A stretch of DNA of 64,000 nt, taken from contig JAIVEN010000015.1 of the NCBI GenBank assembly GCA_026686845.1, forward strand, positions 1,255,001 to 1,319,000, given 5' to 3'. The first letter of the stretch is position 1. Every line of letters begins with the position of its first letter. Origin of the DNA: Adenanthera pavonina. Its lineage: Eukaryota; Streptophyta; Magnoliopsida; Fabales; Fabaceae. Below are positions 62,252 through 64,000 of the stretch, piece by piece. Under the pieces are notes generated by a model. The model was given only the letters and a program-made list of their open reading frames with translations. It was not told where the DNA came from and did not search any database. A program made the translations under genes and the position numbers.

Positions 62252-64000
62252 CTTTACATAATTTTGTAATCTGGGTGTCCATGTTTGTCATCTTAGCTTA
62301 CAAAAAAGCATTTGTAAGTTCGAAGTTAATCAATTAATTTTGTATTCTCTTGATATCATCCTTTTTGTTTCTGTTTGGATATATTCATCTATCCCCCAAA
62401 ACTCAGTTTTGCTTTTGTGTATGTCTCACATCACAACCTTTTAAAGTTAAGCGGGGGACTCATAAAGGGGATGGACAATAACTGGATGTGCTTTTGGCGA
62501 TATTCTGTTACCCTAATCTCTCGTTTTTTTTTTGGAGTAGGATCTATTCCTCTAAACTTTCATTTTGGCTCTCAATCCAATCTAAGAGCCGGTTTGACCG
62601 AAGAATTGGTGAAGTAGTCTTTTGAATAAAAGAGAACTGAAGAAGAAAACCGACTAAAAAACAGGTGAAAACGGGCAAACTGAACACGTCGAGGGTGAGG
62701 CAGTTTGAAATTTTTTTCTTCATCTTCGAGTGACAATGAGGAGAAAGGGAGCTGATGAATTAAAAAGATTTAAAGAAGAACGCGGAGAGAAGAATATTTA
62801 AAGATGAAGGAAAATGAATAGAGAAGATGAAGATTCAAAGATGAAGAAGGGAAACTTACTGGAGAAGAAAAACGAAGGCCCTGTGGGAGATTCAGAGAAT
62901 AAAAATGAAGGCCCTGTTTGATTGGCATAATGGAAAAGAAATCCTATTTTTTCAGAGTAATTATAATGTGAAATATTTATTATATTCCCATAATTATAAC
63001 TTATCATTATCAACTACTATTTTTTACTATTAATTATTTATTTATAAATATATAACATTTCACATTTAAAATATTTTTTTATTATATTTTCTTTTCTATT
63101 TAATTTCACTTACCAAAGAACATTTTAACTCTCTGGATGAATATTAATAAAAAAATGAAAATTTGAAAAGAAAATAAAAAATAATTTATGCACTTTTTCT
63201 GTCTAAATTTTTTTCTCTCTTAGTATTTTACTTTTCTTATTTTCTTCATATTCAAGACAAAGCCGAAGAGTCAGATCCAAATTTCTAGAGAAATTAGGAA
63301 GAAGAATGAAAAGCTTCAAAAATTTTAACTGTGGCCAAACGTGACTCGTCAACACACTTCCAATATGTAAATTGCTATTCCCCAAGACCAACTATGTACA
63401 TTAAGTCTAATGATAATTGTTGGGGGGAAAACCTAATGAAGTGTGGCATCATGCTCAGGCTCGTACCTTTTTTTTTAATTTGAGTGGGTTTTATTTTTTT
63501 CTCATTTATTCATTTTTTTTACATATGGGCCCATCTTTTTCCATTTTTTTTCATATGGGCCTACATTCTTTCCTCTTTTTTTGTCCAAATTCAATTTTTT
63601 GAATTCAACTTTTTTTATATTTTTCATTAATTAATTAGTTTTGATTTTATTTTCTAAATCTATATTAATTTTAAGTAATATCATTTGATGTCAATTTTTT
63701 TTGGGTGAAGAAGTTAGCGATGTGATTCTTTTGAATTCAATATCTTTCAGAACTAAATAAAACGTTGTTTTGGGGGGGGATCTAATTGGAGCCCCAAAAA
63801 AAAACCCAAGGCTCCTTTTAGTTTAGAAAAAATATTTTTAATGAAATAAAAATGAGAATGAAATAAGATATATGATATATACTCCCTTTATCCCATATTA
63901 TATGGCAATGAGAGCATTCTTACTTATATTAAGAAACTCTTATCGTATTATTAAACTTCTAAGAAAAATCAAAATTTTTAATTTTATCCCTATTAGTTAA
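62252..64000. other. right-edge flank, no gene seen
   Basis: 62252-62360 is probably 3' UTR of the zinc-knuckle gene. A purine-rich GAAGATGAA stretch lies at 62750-62900. At 63878-63912 tactccctttatcccatatt resembles a Stowaway terminus, with the element running off the window. The rest is AT-rich with T-rich runs and no credible frame. Confidence 0.45.

Noticed and set aside
1..64000. CRISPR arrays, prokaryotic operons or a defence island
   Set aside because: No regularly spaced short repeats with unique spacers and no prokaryotic gene spacing; all firm genes have spliceosomal introns.

Overview
The window is nuclear DNA of a flowering plant, almost certainly a eudicot. It shows AT-rich intergenic DNA, many-exon genes with GT..AG introns, a chloroplast-targeted photosystem protein, and plant-type transposons (RTE LINE, chromodomain Ty3/gypsy, Ty1/copia, hAT, PIF/Harbinger-like and Stowaway-like MITEs). 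No prokaryotic operon, CRISPR array or complete virus is present. The species cannot be named from sequence alone.

Layout. (1) About 1-10.6 kb: a minus-strand PP2A B' (B56) regulatory subunit of the B'kappa type. Its large first coding exon is at 8862-10106. Its last coding exon was not found, so the intron appears to run past the left edge. That interval holds a tandem array with a unit of about 205 bp, an internally deleted chromovirus (4899-7144), a Stowaway-like MITE and a 5'-truncated RTE LINE (2783-4183). (2) 10.6-15.9 kb: AT-rich intergenic DNA with two Harbinger-like MITEs flanked by TAA. (3) 15.9-17.4 kb: a plus-strand gene for a 294-residue helical/coiled-coil protein, reconstructed from four exons. 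(4) 18.46-21.62 kb: minus-strand LQY1, a thylakoid DnaJ-type zinc-finger protein (four exons, 165 aa). (5) 23.46-40.48 kb: minus-strand ubiquitin protease UBP12/UBP13. All 32 coding exons were reconstructed by hand; they join in frame to 1117 aa, and one intron carries an old LTR element. (6) 40.7-59.4 kb: gene-poor, AT-rich DNA with a MITE-like element, a decayed PPR pseudogene, an 1146-bp hAT element with an unusual GC-rich core, copia remnants and a 33-nt U2 snRNA fragment flanked by target-site duplications. (7) 59.4-62.25 kb: a plus-strand gene for a 529-residue protein with eight CCHC zinc knuckles (seven exons). One knuckle is a tandem duplicate that copied its own 5' splice site.

The intact genes are housekeeping regulators (phosphatase targeting, deubiquitination, PSII repair, RNA-binding zinc knuckles). 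They are not a cluster and there is no sign that they act together. I saw no convincing new multi-gene system. The most distinctive signals are the U2 micro-insertion, the duplicated knuckle with a duplicated splice donor, the hAT element with host-like cargo, and the repeat-filled PP2A intron. Gene models come from manual reading of splice sites and frame continuity; no search or transcript data were available.
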